From Flammeovirga sp. OC4 (GTDB lineage Bacteria > Bacteroidota > Bacteroidia > Cytophagales > Flammeovirgaceae), in NCBI RefSeq assembly GCF_000812565.1, contig NZ_JTAM01000021.1, positions 1 to 49,851 on the forward strand: a stretch of DNA of 49,851 bases. The letters are read 5' to 3'. The position numbers and the translations under genes were made by a program. Under the pieces are notes generated by a model. It did no database searches, had not been told where the DNA came from, and was given only the letters and a program-made list of their open reading frames with translations. Below are positions 1 to 8,456 of the stretch, in pieces. The stretch's first letter is position 1. Each line of letters starts with the position of its first letter.

Positions 1-2
1 AA

Positions 3-578
3 GAAGAAACGACGACCAAAACGTTCGATGTGACTGTAATAGCAGCAGAGAAAACGATCGCTGAATTATTGCAGGAAGCCTCAGACGCCTTGATGATCAC
101 ATATGCAGAAGGCGACAATGCTGAAAGTGTAACCTCAAGTCTTACGTTACCATTGACTTCATCGCATGCCAGTACAGTGGCTTGGAGTTCATCCAATGAA
201 GCAGTGATATCATCAGACGGTACAGTGACAAGACCATCAGCGACTACAACGGTAACGCTTACAGCGACTTTAAGTTTGGAAGAGGAAACAGTGACTAAAC
301 TTTTTGAAGTAGTTGTATTGAAAGAAGAGGTTCCTACTTCAGTAGAAGATGGACTTTTGATCCTGAATATATATCCAAACCCAACAGTGGATCACTTAAT
401 GGTGAGCACGCCTCAAATGGATGCAGACATTGCAGTGTTTGACTTATTGGGTAAATCGATTGACAATTTTACAATAGAGAAAACAGCCAACGGATACAAA
501 CTGAATGTACAGTCATTACCAAACGGTAAGTATATCCTGAAGGTGAACACTCAGAGTAAATTGTTTATCAAAAAATAA
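3..578 (+). CDS. C-terminal part of a T9SS-exported protein with a bacterial Ig-like domain (5' end outside window)
   Basis: The reading frame is open to the left edge, so this is the 3' end of a longer gene and its catalytic or binding part is not visible. A beta-rich module (about residues 40-110 of the visible part) has the pattern of atrophied bacterial Ig-like domains, with the sequence AWSSSNEAVISSDGTV. A stretch containing LNIYPNPTVDHL follows and the protein ends in KYILKVN...LFIKK. That ending is the usual shape of a type IX secretion type A C-terminal sorting domain, so the product is probably exported to or across the outer membrane. The fusion protein at 1213-4965 ends in the same Ig-like plus sorting-domain arrangement, so the two may act on the same substrate outside the cell. 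An internal GTG at position 30 is not a real start. Confidence 0.85.
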   Translation, partial: EETTTKTFDVTVIAAEKTIAELLQEASDALMITYAEGDNAESVTSSLTLPLTSSHASTVAWSSSNEAVISSDGTVTRPSATTTVTLTATLSLEEETVTKLFEVVVLKEEVPTSVEDGLLILNIYPNPTVDHLMVSTPQMDADIAVFDLLGKSIDNFTIEKTANGYKLNVQSLPNGKYILKVNTQSKLFIKK

Positions 579-807
579 TCCATCAATTGGAATAAGTAGA
601 CCACACATAGGCTGTTAAGTGAGGGTAAAGTCTACAGGAGTTTCGAATCCGAAAGTTAAAATATGGGTAGGTGATAGCGCAATCTCATCAAGACTGAAAC
701 TAAAGAAGGTTAAAACACTCAGTTTTGGTGAAGCAATGATCACTTGCCCATTATTTCAGCGATCATACACGATATTCTCCATGATGCTTTATGCTATTTT
801 ACATAAT
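579..807. other. Intergenic stretch with no supported gene
   Basis: A 65-codon open frame (619-816) lies here. It has no recognisable domain, no signal peptide, and runs into the terminal inverted repeat of the repeat element that follows. I see no clear terminator after the upstream gene. Confidence 0.5.
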
Positions 808-1183
808 ACATTGTAAACTAATTGACTTTTAGAAATCAGGAGATTTCTGCCGATCCTTAGGCCACGAATGACACTAACGCTTAACATTCGCGCCAGTGAG
901 CTTTCTACCATTTTAGTTTGGTAGTATTCCCCCCGGCATTGAAGGGAAAAGCGTTAAGAATTTCATGAATTGAGCCGTTAAAAATGATTTTCTTGTTTGA
1001 GCAAAGCGAGTTTAAAATCATTTAGGCGAGAGGAATGAAATTTAGCTTTTGACTTCTAAGCCTAGATTTTTTGCTTCGTTTTTCATCAATGGAAAAATGA
1101 AGAAGAAGGAAGCCTGAAAGTAGGCCCTATAAAATCTAGCAGAAATACAGATCGAAATTTTACGATAATTCAGTTTACAGTGC
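808..1183 (+). mobile_element. Structured TIR repeat, copy 1
   Basis: This is one of four copies of a ~380-bp sequence. Its left end reads ACATTGTAAACTAA. Its right end is a decayed inverted copy, AGTTTACAGTGC. The interior matches copies at 5894-6282 and 8141-8454 almost base for base and carries the same hairpins, for example AAATGATTTT paired with AAAATCATTT. No transposase is encoded and I see no target duplication. The right end stops 29 bases before the ATG of the GH5-sulfatase gene, so the element probably supplies or displaces part of that gene's 5' leader. Confidence 0.85.
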
Positions 1184-1212
1184 ACTTAACAGCCTTTTTT
1201 AATATTCGACAA

Positions 1213-4200
1213 ATGAAAAAATTCATACTAATCTATTTTTTACTCTTTTTTTCCTCATTACTTCAAGCACAAACTCCCGCTCATGATATGGCCAAAAAGC
1301 TAGGAAATGGCTACAATTTTGGAAATGTGATGAGTGCCAAAAATGAAGGAGACTGGGCTGACCCAATAGAGGAATTTATGATGGATGATGTGGCAGCAGC
1401 TGGTTTTGACCATATACGTCTGCCCGTTCGCTGGGGAAGCCATACTACAGAAACTTCACCTTACACGATCGACGAAGCATGGTTGTTACGTGTAGAAGAA
1501 GTAGTGGAGTGGGCCACTGAAAGAGGATTGATTGTGGTGTTGAATGCCCATGGTGAACATTGGTTTATAGAAGAAGTGACCAAAGAAGATGAAGTTTATA
1601 CTGATCCTGCAAAGTGGGAAAGGTTTTTAGCCATTTGGACGCAGATCAGTGCTCATTTCAAAGATAAAAGTAATGATGAATTAGTCTTTGAGTTGATCAA
1701 TGAACCTTATTTTAACATGAATAAAGGATTAGTAGATCAGCTGAATGTTGAATTAGTAGAGACAGTACGCAAAGACAATCCTGACCGTATTTTGATGGTA
1801 GTAGGAGGTGGAGATAATGCCATTTTTGCTCCTCAACAAATGGACCCGGCTCTTTTTGAAAATGAAGATAAACTGATACCATGGTTTCATTATTATTGGC
1901 CCAATACATTTACAAAATACCCGGAAACGAATAACAGTATTCCGGATTGGGGAACAGCAGAAGAGTATGCTTCATTGAGAGCTGATTTTGAAAATGTAAA
2001 ACAGTGGGCAGACAATTTGAATTTGCCTTTATATTTAGGTGAATTTGGATCAAATAACTTATGCTCACCTTTGAGCAGAGCAAAATACCATCAAGCCGTA
2101 GCCACCTTGGCAGAAGAGTTAGAGATTCCAAGAGCCATTTGGTGTGCCGGTCCAAAAGCCAACAAAACCGTTTATAATCGTAAAGCAGGCGATTGGGTTG
2201 AAGGACAGTTACAGCCCTTATTTCCTAAAACACAAAGGAAAAATATTCTCTTTATCATGGTTGATGATTTGAATACTGACCTGACCGCTTTTGGAAATGA
2301 GGAAGTGATTACTCCTACTTTCGATAAGCTATCGCAACAAGGTATTCAGTATGCCAACACCCAATGTTCTTATCCTGTTTGTGGTCCTTCAAGAGCTAGT
2401 TTCCTTACCGGAACTTATCCTGAAAGAAATGGTATTACCAACCTTACTTTAAAACTGGAAGAGACCGCTCCAAACCTCACCACCTTACCCCAATATTTGG
2501 CATTGAACGGTTATAGAACTGCTGCTGTTGGGAAAGTCTTTGACCCAAGAAATGTGGACAATGGACACAATGCTACTTCATGGACTGACGATTATAAAGA
2601 TCCAAATCATTACGATTATCCAGAAGAATATGGAGATTTTGTATCGGGCAATAACTACAGAGTAGAGGCAGGGGTGTCTTATGAAAAAGGACCGGAAGGA
2701 GTAGGAGATGATGGCTATCAAGATGGGCAATTTACATTAGAGGCGATCAAGATGATGAATAAGTTTTCAGTGACGGAACAACCGTTTTTCTTATCTGTAG
2801 GTTTTAAGAAACCACACTTGCCTTTTGTAGCTCCGCAAAAGTATTTTGATTTATACAAAGACAAAACCATTACGCTAGCAGATTATCAAAAATTACCTGA
2901 AGGAACGGATAGCATTGCTTACAAAGCACCATCAGAACTATTGGGCTACAAGGATATTCCTCAGACATGGGAAGATATTTATAAAGATGCGGAAAAAGTA
3001 TTGAACCTTGAAAAGCAAAGAGAATTATTGACCGCTTATTACGCTTGTGCATCTTACATTGATGCTCAAATTGGGATGTTGGTCGATCACCTAGACGCGA
3101 TTGGTGAGAAAGACAACACTTTGATTATTGTTTCTTCGGACCATGGATTCAATTTGGGAGATCATAATATGTGGGGGAAACATAACCTTTTGCAAAATTC
3201 GGCTCAGGTGCCATTAATCATCATAGATCCTTCAGAACGATTAAAAGAGTCGGAGAGAGCAGTACAGTTGATAGATCTATATCCTACCATTTGCGACTAT
3301 GCGTACTTACCCAAACCAACGTTTTTACAAGGTAATTCTCTCTATCATAATGATGAGGAAGAAAGAGCTTACCCATTGGATTTGGCGGTAACTTATTATA
3401 AAAGAAATGGTAAAAATGGCTATTCGTTTAAGAAAGGAAACGAACGTTATACCCTTTGGACAAGTAGCAAAGAAATGACTCCGCTGAATGTTCCTTATTC
3501 AGAAGTGACGGCCTTTCATGAAGAGTTTTATGTTTATGAAAATAGCCAAGTAATAGAGACTAAAAACGAGATCAATAATGCAGAATTTAGTCAAAATATT
3601 GCTCAGCTAAAACAAGATGTAGAGCAATGGTGGAATCAATATTATGCCACAAATGAAGAGCAAATCAATGGTAATCTCATTAAGACGAACCCTAGTTTTG
3701 AGAATGGTGTAGAAGAAGGTTGGATCATGACATCGAAGGAGGGTTTAGGGATAGAATATCAACTTCAAAATGATATTCACCCCACTACTTCCTCCAAATC
3801 GGCTGCCTTCCATATCACTTCCAATGGTGGGAATTTCTCTAACCTAGGATTTAGAACATCGGATCACGCTATTGGTTTTCCAACCGCTGAAGCTCAAAAG
3901 TTTCTGGTGAAATTTTCCGTTTATGCAGATGTTGATACAGAGCTAAGATTTCAGTTACAGTTGGATAAGGGAGTGGATAAAATCAATAGTGAGTCCATTG
4001 TAATAGAAAAAGATAAGTTGTACCAAGTGGAACAAGAGATCACTGCTACAATGGAAGGTATGACCACTCTTCGCCTTTTATTACAATTGGGTAAAGTGGT
4101 TGGGACAATTTATATCGATGATGTATTTGTATCCGTGGATGGAGCATTAGATGATAATCTTTTCTTGCAAGAAGCTGTCAATGCCACTGAAATAGGGTTT

Positions 4201-4965
4201 CAATATGAAGATCATAAAAATAATGTTGTACATAATATTTATCTTCCCACGCAGTCAAGTTATGAAGCCACTGTCACATGGAACTCTCATACGGAAGATT
4301 TGGTAAGAGTGCAAGGAGATTCAGGCTTTGTTACAACACCTGAAATAGAACATGTTGTCAGATTGGATGCAGAAATCAAATACAAACATTTGGTAGGTCA
4401 CAAGTCATTTGTCATTAAGTTGAAGGGGGAAATGTCAAGTGAATTAAAAGCCCTAGAAAAAGAGGTATACATTGGTTTTAATGAAAATGATGATGTGCAA
4501 TCTGTCACACAAAACATCCACCTTCATGCTCCTGAAAGAACGGGATTGGAAGTGCAGTGGGTATCGTCTAATAGTGATATTATTGAAATCGATGGAACCA
4601 AAGGTATTGTAAAACCGACTGAACAAAACGAAAAAATCATCATTACGACCCTCTTAAAATTAGGAGAAGAGGAATTGATCAAGACGTATGAATTAACAGT
4701 TATCAAGACCAAAACGGAAATTCCTCCAACCTCTATTACTCCTCCGGTCGACTTTAAATTATATCCTAATCCAGCCCTTGGTTTATTGTATATCAGAGGC
4801 CTAAATCTAAATAAAAAAGACGTCTATATTTTCGGGATAGATGGAAGGAAAGTCAATGGATTTCAGATTAATGAATCAATGGAAGCTTTAGATATATCCA
4901 CACTTCAAAGCGGTGTTTACATTCTTCAAATTGATAAAACACGAAAGAAATTCATTAAGCAGTAG
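1213..4965 (+). CDS. Secreted GH5 glycosidase - S1 sulfatase fusion with Ig-like modules and T9SS sorting domain
   Basis: This 1250-residue protein joins two enzymes. A signal peptide (about 1-19, ending LLQAQ) starts at the ATG at 1213; a GTG 33 bases upstream lies in the repeat end and is rejected. Residues ~23-330 are GH5-like: RLPVRW, NAHGEHW, acid/base E164 in INEPY, HYYWP, and nucleophile E277 in GEFGS. Residues ~343-810 are an S1 sulfatase: metal ligands D351/D352, catalytic CGPSR with C390 (converted to formylglycine in this family), GFKKPHLPF, and D643/H644 in SSDHGF. The pattern most resembles iduronate-2-sulfatase-like members. Residues ~825-980 look like a galactose-binding-fold carbohydrate module, followed by two Ig-like modules and a T9SS sorting domain starting near LYPNPALG. 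It probably cleaves and desulfates a sulfated glycan outside the cell. Substrate is unknown. Confidence 0.92.
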   Translation: MKKFILIYFLLFFSSLLQAQTPAHDMAKKLGNGYNFGNVMSAKNEGDWADPIEEFMMDDVAAAGFDHIRLPVRWGSHTTETSPYTIDEAWLLRVEEVVEWATERGLIVVLNAHGEHWFIEEVTKEDEVYTDPAKWERFLAIWTQISAHFKDKSNDELVFELINEPYFNMNKGLVDQLNVELVETVRKDNPDRILMVVGGGDNAIFAPQQMDPALFENEDKLIPWFHYYWPNTFTKYPETNNSIPDWGTAEEYASLRADFENVKQWADNLNLPLYLGEFGSNNLCSPLSRAKYHQAVATLAEELEIPRAIWCAGPKANKTVYNRKAGDWVEGQLQPLFPKTQRKNILFIMVDDLNTDLTAFGNEEVITPTFDKLSQQGIQYANTQCSYPVCGPSRASFLTGTYPERNGITNLTLKLEETAPNLTTLPQYLALNGYRTAAVGKVFDPRNVDNGHNATSWTDDYKDPNHYDYPEEYGDFVSGNNYRVEAGVSYEKGPEGVGDDGYQDGQFTLEAIKMMNKFSVTEQPFFLSVGFKKPHLPFVAPQKYFDLYKDKTITLADYQKLPEGTDSIAYKAPSELLGYKDIPQTWEDIYKDAEKVLNLEKQRELLTAYYACASYIDAQIGMLVDHLDAIGEKDNTLIIVSSDHGFNLGDHNMWGKHNLLQNSAQVPLIIIDPSERLKESERAVQLIDLYPTICDYAYLPKPTFLQGNSLYHNDEEERAYPLDLAVTYYKRNGKNGYSFKKGNERYTLWTSSKEMTPLNVPYSEVTAFHEEFYVYENSQVIETKNEINNAEFSQNIAQLKQDVEQWWNQYYATNEEQINGNLIKTNPSFENGVEEGWIMTSKEGLGIEYQLQNDIHPTTSSKSAAFHITSNGGNFSNLGFRTSDHAIGFPTAEAQKFLVKFSVYADVDTELRFQLQLDKGVDKINSESIVIEKDKLYQVEQEITATMEGMTTLRLLLQLGKVVGTIYIDDVFVSVDGALDDNLFLQEAVNATEIGFQYEDHKNNVVHNIYLPTQSSYEATVTWNSHTEDLVRVQGDSGFVTTPEIEHVVRLDAEIKYKHLVGHKSFVIKLKGEMSSELKALEKEVYIGFNENDDVQSVTQNIHLHAPERTGLEVQWVSSNSDIIEIDGTKGIVKPTEQNEKIIITTLLKLGEEELIKTYELTVIKTKTEIPPTSITPPVDFKLYPNPALGLLYIRGLNLNKKDVYIFGIDGRKVNGFQINESMEALDISTLQSGVYILQIDKTRKKFIKQ

Positions 4966-4999
4966 TAATCATTTTATTCATTTTTTTAAATCATATACC

Positions 5000-5644
5000 A
5001 TGAAAACAAAACTATTGATCGGTGTTCTTTTGATGTGTTCCACGATTGCATGGGGGCAAACCGATGAACAAAAATTGTATGCCAAGAAATTTACAGATTG
5101 GGTCAATAAAGTAGTGCAATTATCTCCCGAACAATACGAGCAGATGAAGGCATTGCGAGTGAAATATAATATGCAAAAGGATTCATTAGAAGCCAGGCCT
5201 TATTATAGTCACGAGGATAAAGTGAAAATGAACAAGCAGTTTTATAAAGACCGAGATAAGATTTTGACCCTTGATCAACAGTCTGAATTACTGTCCTTCT
5301 TGATTACTTCAAGGGAATTGAAAATCATTACGTCTGAGATACCATTGGAGCAAGAAAAAGTGGCAGAACTAAGAGCAAAAATGATGTTGGTCAACAAAAG
5401 AATGGTCATCCATATTATCAAACTTGGAAAATTTAATATCAAGTACCTTGAGATGGAAAAGTCATTTGCAATCGAGAAAGACTTGATTTTAGGGAAGGTC
5501 CTCACACCTGAACAATATAATTATTATATCTCTGTAAGAGAACAAAAATTGAAAGAACATGCCACTTCTTCTGTAGATTATATGAACATGAAAGCAGATT
5601 CTGTTTTGGAAGGCTACAATGTTCTTTTACCAGATGATATTTAA
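5000..5644 (+). CDS. Small secreted alpha-helical protein of unknown function
   Basis: The 214-residue product begins with a clear signal peptide ending in IAWGQ. The open frame extends 29 codons upstream into the previous gene's end, but the ATG at 5000 gives the signal peptide and is preferred. The mature protein is charged and helical, with LSPEQYEQMKALRVKY near the N-terminus and a second similar segment LTPEQYNYYISVREQKL near the C-terminus. Paired LTPEQ-type helices recall Spy/CpxP-like periplasmic proteins, but the resemblance is weak and I do not assign the family. It starts only 34 bases after the GH5-sulfatase gene, in the same direction, so the two may be cotranscribed. Confidence 0.85.
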   Translation: MKTKLLIGVLLMCSTIAWGQTDEQKLYAKKFTDWVNKVVQLSPEQYEQMKALRVKYNMQKDSLEARPYYSHEDKVKMNKQFYKDRDKILTLDQQSELLSFLITSRELKIITSEIPLEQEKVAELRAKMMLVNKRMVIHIIKLGKFNIKYLEMEKSFAIEKDLILGKVLTPEQYNYYISVREQKLKEHATSSVDYMNMKADSVLEGYNVLLPDDI

Positions 5645-5845
5645 ACCAACATTTCTATATATAGAAGCACCAAGACAAAATTATTTAATACTAATTCTAT
5701 TTATTGTTTTGCGATTACTTCCTTCAAAAAACGCTAAATAGAACCACTATTTATACGTTTTTTAGCGTTGTACTCACAAAAAACAAATTAGAATTAACTA
5801 TGATCTAATTTTGCCTTAGTACTTATAACTTTTAGATAAGAGGAA
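5645..5845. other. Structured gap downstream of the secreted-protein gene
   Basis: There is no gene here. Directly after the stop lies the palindrome TTCTATATATAGAA (5653-5666). Further on, AACGCTAAA (5730-5738) pairs with TTTAGCGTT (5761-5769), and inside it AAATAG pairs with CTATTT. The separate terminator at 5846-5880 lies about 200 bases past the stop codon, so this is either a long structured 3' UTR or a small RNA. Confidence 0.5.
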
Positions 5846-5880
5846 AAGTCAAGCTGTTTTAGTTTGGCTTTTTTTATTTT
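5846..5880 (+). terminator. Intrinsic terminator
   Basis: The arms AAGTCAAGCT and AGTTTGGCTT form a 10-bp stem with two G-U pairs and a 5-base loop. The run TTTTTTTATTTT follows on the plus strand. It is the first good terminator after the genes at 1213 and 5000. Confidence 0.75.
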
Positions 5881-5893
5881 GAAGGATAATAGT

Positions 5894-6282
5894 ACATTGT
5901 AAACTAAGTTTACGTTGTTTATATTATTTAGAAATCAGGAGATTTCTGATGATCTGAAGGACACGAATGACGCTGACGCTTAACATTCGCACCATTGAGT
6001 TTTCTACCATTTTAGTTTGGTAGTTTTCCCCCTGGCATTGAAGGGAAAAGCGTTAAGAATTTCATGAATTGAGCCGTTAAAAATGATTTTCTTGTTTGAG
6101 CAAAGCGAGTTTAAAATCATTTAGGCGAGAGGAATGAAATTTAGCTTTTGACTTCTAAGCCTAGATTTTTTGCTTCGTTTTTCATCAATGGAAAAATGAA
6201 GAAGAAAGAAGCTTGAAAGTAGAGCCTATAAATGTTTGTAGAAAGCTTGATTAAAAGTTAACGAAAACTTAGTTTACAATGT
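5894..6282 (+). mobile_element. Structured TIR repeat, copy 2 (intact, with target duplication)
   Basis: This is the best-preserved copy. The left end ACATTGTAAACTAAGTTT is an exact inverted match of the right end (6265-6282). The direct repeat AATAGT lies immediately outside both ends (5888-5893 and 6283-6288), which fits a 6-bp target-site duplication. The interior has perfect stems: AGAAATC/GATTTCT (5930-5947), CTACC/GGTAG (6004-6023), AAATGATTTT/AAAATCATTT (6081-6122), and a near-perfect CTTCGTTTTTCAT stem (6173-6201). There is no transposase, so the element must be mobilised in trans if it moves. On the minus strand a 38-codon frame (6120 to 6004) starts MILNSL; coding is doubtful. Confidence 0.9.
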
Positions 6283-6316
6283 AATAGTAACAAATGATAC
6301 AATTATTTTAGACCTT

Positions 6317-6346
6317 TGGAGAGGTAAGCAACAACCTCCATTTTTT
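6317..6346 (+). promoter_or_regulatory. Leader hairpin with T-run just before a start codon
   Basis: TGGAG (6317-6321) can pair with CTCCA (6336-6340), and TTTTTT follows directly before the ATG at 6347. It looks like a short terminator or attenuator placed in the leader. The stem is short, so the assignment is weak. Confidence 0.3.
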
Positions 6347-7102
6347 ATGAAACGAACACTTCCCTTATTAGATCAAATGATTCTCTACGTTAATGGCAAA
6401 TACGGTATAATACCCATAGTTACGTTATTGCTTGGGCTATTCTTACTGTTGCAAACATTTAGCGTAAGTGATATTGATTTTGCTGAAATGAGGTATTTAA
6501 ATCAAAACACGTCAATTGGAAAAGGGGTAATTACTACTATTTTTGAAACCAACACACTGATTAATGAAGAATATATTTATGGTTATGATTATATATTTTT
6601 CTCCCCAATGGGAAATTTCAATTGGACATCCTATTCTATTGGTTATACATATGACGTTAATGATACTGTCGATATTGAATATAATGTATTGAGACCTGAT
6701 GTAAGTAGAATAAAAGGAATGAGCAATACACCGGGTGGACTATCTTCATTACTATTTACTATACCATTTTTTGTAGGTTTGCTATGGGTATCTTTTAATT
6801 TTATCAATGGTTTGATGAAATATCAGTTATTGAAGAAAGGAAAATTCACGAAAGTAAAACTCCTTCGAAAAAAAGCAACTTCTTTGGAAATAGAGGATAG
6901 TAGAGTTTATAAATTCATATTTTCATTTTTCGACAAATCAGGAAAAGAACATCGAATAAAGACGATGACAAGTGATCCTAGTAAGTATATGTACCTTGAA
7001 CAGTTGATCGCTGTTTATGATCCCAAAAATCCCAAAAAATCATTTATGGTAAATAGTTTACCTTCAAGTGTAGCTTATTACGTAAAGAAAAATTGGACTT
7101 AG
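6347..7102 (+). CDS. Two-helix membrane protein, DUF3592-like
   Basis: The 251-residue product has a membrane helix near residues 18-37 (GIIPIVTLLLGLFLLLQTF) and a second near 133-155 (LFTIPFFVGLLWVSFNFI). Between them is an extracytoplasmic segment with the pattern V-x-Y-x-Y-x-V-N-D-x-V-x-I-E-Y-N and a following PDVSRIKG. This Y-x-V-G/N-D-x-V-x-V-x-Y-x-P-x-x-P layout is typical of DUF3592-like proteins. The C-terminal part repeats the theme (YKFIFSFFDKSGKEHRIKT, then VYDPKNPKKS), suggesting a second, cytoplasmic copy. The function of the family is not known to me. It stands alone between the repeat element and a phosphatase gene. Confidence 0.8.
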   Translation: MKRTLPLLDQMILYVNGKYGIIPIVTLLLGLFLLLQTFSVSDIDFAEMRYLNQNTSIGKGVITTIFETNTLINEEYIYGYDYIFFSPMGNFNWTSYSIGYTYDVNDTVDIEYNVLRPDVSRIKGMSNTPGGLSSLLFTIPFFVGLLWVSFNFINGLMKYQLLKKGKFTKVKLLRKKATSLEIEDSRVYKFIFSFFDKSGKEHRIKTMTSDPSKYMYLEQLIAVYDPKNPKKSFMVNSLPSSVAYYVKKNWT

Positions 7103-7222
7103 TATTATTTCTTATTTGAATATTTCAAGAATTTAGAACCTTGACTTTTTTGCAATAATTTTGTTTTAAGACAAAACATGAAAAGTAGAAACCATCCATT
7201 TCAACATAATTATTAATTAACC

Positions 7223-8134
7223 ATGCTAGACCTTATAGGAGACATCCACGGACATGCCGATGAACTTGAAAGACTTTTACAAAAGCTGGGCTACAAAAAA
7301 GTATCTGGAGTGTATGGACATCCTGACCGAAAAGTACTTTTTGTGGGAGATTACATTGATAGAGGTCCTAAAATCAGAGAAACACTTCAGATTGTAAAAG
7401 GTATGACAGAAATGGGGCATGCGATTGCGTTGATGGGGAATCACGAGTACAATGCCATCTGTTTTCATTTGCAAAACAAAGAAGGCGGGCATCTCCGAAA
7501 ACATTGGATCAAGAATATCATTCAGCACTATGAGACTTTAAAACAATTTCAAAACCGACAAAAAGAATACAATGAGTATATCGAATGGTTTTTGACATTG
7601 CCTCTATTTTATGAAGATAAAAACCTCAGAGCTGTTCATGCTTGTTGGAATGAGAAAAATATTACGTTTTTGAAAGGTAAATTAAAGCAAAATCGTCTCA
7701 CCAAATCATTGATTGAAGAAGCGAATACCACAAATGACGCATTGAACAATGCCATTGAGCAAACATTGAAAGGAAAAGAATTGAGATTGCCGGATGGGCT
7801 TACTTTTGCTGATAAAGACGGTAATCTTCGTAAAGACATAAGGTATAAATGGTGGGAAGATCCATTAAAAATGACTTTTGAAACAATCAGTGTTCACCCT
7901 GTTGAGAACCTTCCATCCCTTCCAATAAAAGCTTCCATTTTGGATGACCTCAGTTATTATAAAGCAGTGGAACGCCCTGTATTTTTTGGACATTATTGGC
8001 TAAAAAATCAACCTATGCTTTTCAAACCCAATGTTTGTTGTTTGGACTACAGCGTAGCAAAAGGTGGACTGTTGGTGGCGTACCGATTTGATGGTAAGAA
8101 AGAATTACAGCAGGATAATTTTGTAATGGCCTAG
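7223..8134 (+). CDS. Calcineurin-like metallophosphatase
   Basis: The 303-residue product carries the three hallmark metal-binding motifs of this superfamily close to the N-terminus: GDIHGH (residues 6-11), GDYIDRGP (42-49) and GNHE (72-75). A later GHYW supplies another histidine. This spacing resembles the ApaH/PrpE and bacterial serine/threonine phosphatase branch, which acts on diadenosine tetraphosphate or phosphoproteins; the substrate cannot be decided from sequence. It has no signal peptide, so it is cytoplasmic. The stop codon is followed after about 6 bases by repeat copy 3, leaving no visible terminator of its own. Confidence 0.9.
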   Translation: MLDLIGDIHGHADELERLLQKLGYKKVSGVYGHPDRKVLFVGDYIDRGPKIRETLQIVKGMTEMGHAIALMGNHEYNAICFHLQNKEGGHLRKHWIKNIIQHYETLKQFQNRQKEYNEYIEWFLTLPLFYEDKNLRAVHACWNEKNITFLKGKLKQNRLTKSLIEEANTTNDALNNAIEQTLKGKELRLPDGLTFADKDGNLRKDIRYKWWEDPLKMTFETISVHPVENLPSLPIKASILDDLSYYKAVERPVFFGHYWLKNQPMLFKPNVCCLDYSVAKGGLLVAYRFDGKKELQQDNFVMA

Positions 8135-8140
8135 TCTCTC

Positions 8141-8454
8141 TAGAAATCGGGAGATTTCTGGTGATTATAGGGTACGAATGTCGCTCTCGCTTAACATTCG
8201 CACCATTGAGCTTTCTACCATTTTAGTTTGGTAGTACTCCCCCCGGCATTGAAGGGAAAAGCGTTAAGAATTTCATGAATCGAGCCGTTAAAAATGATTT
8301 TCTTGTTTGAGCAAAGCGAGTTTAAAATCATTTAGGCGAGAGGAATGAAATTTAGCTTTTGACTTCAAAGCCTAGATTTTTTGCTTCGTTTTTCATCAAT
8401 GGAAAAATGAAGAAGAAGGAAGCTTGGAAGTAGAAAATAAAAGACTTGCAGAAA
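8141..8454 (+). repeat. Structured repeat, copy 3, lacking both terminal inverted repeats
   Basis: The homology begins at TAGAAATC, just after the phosphatase stop, and fades at GCAGAAAT, right at the stop codon of the minus-strand hybrid sensor. The interior is nearly identical to copies 1 and 2, including all hairpins and a 38-codon minus-strand frame (8331 to 8215). The outer parts with the ACATTGT ends are missing on both sides. It fills the whole gap between two convergent genes. Confidence 0.85.
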
Positions 8455-8456
8455 TA

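Noticed and set aside
619-816. A 65-codon open frame between the first gene and repeat copy 1
   Set aside because: It has no domain, signal or coding look and its end overlaps the terminal inverted repeat.
1180-1212. GTG start 33 bases upstream of the GH5-sulfatase ATG
   Set aside because: It lies in the end of the repeat element, and the ATG at 1213 begins a proper signal peptide.
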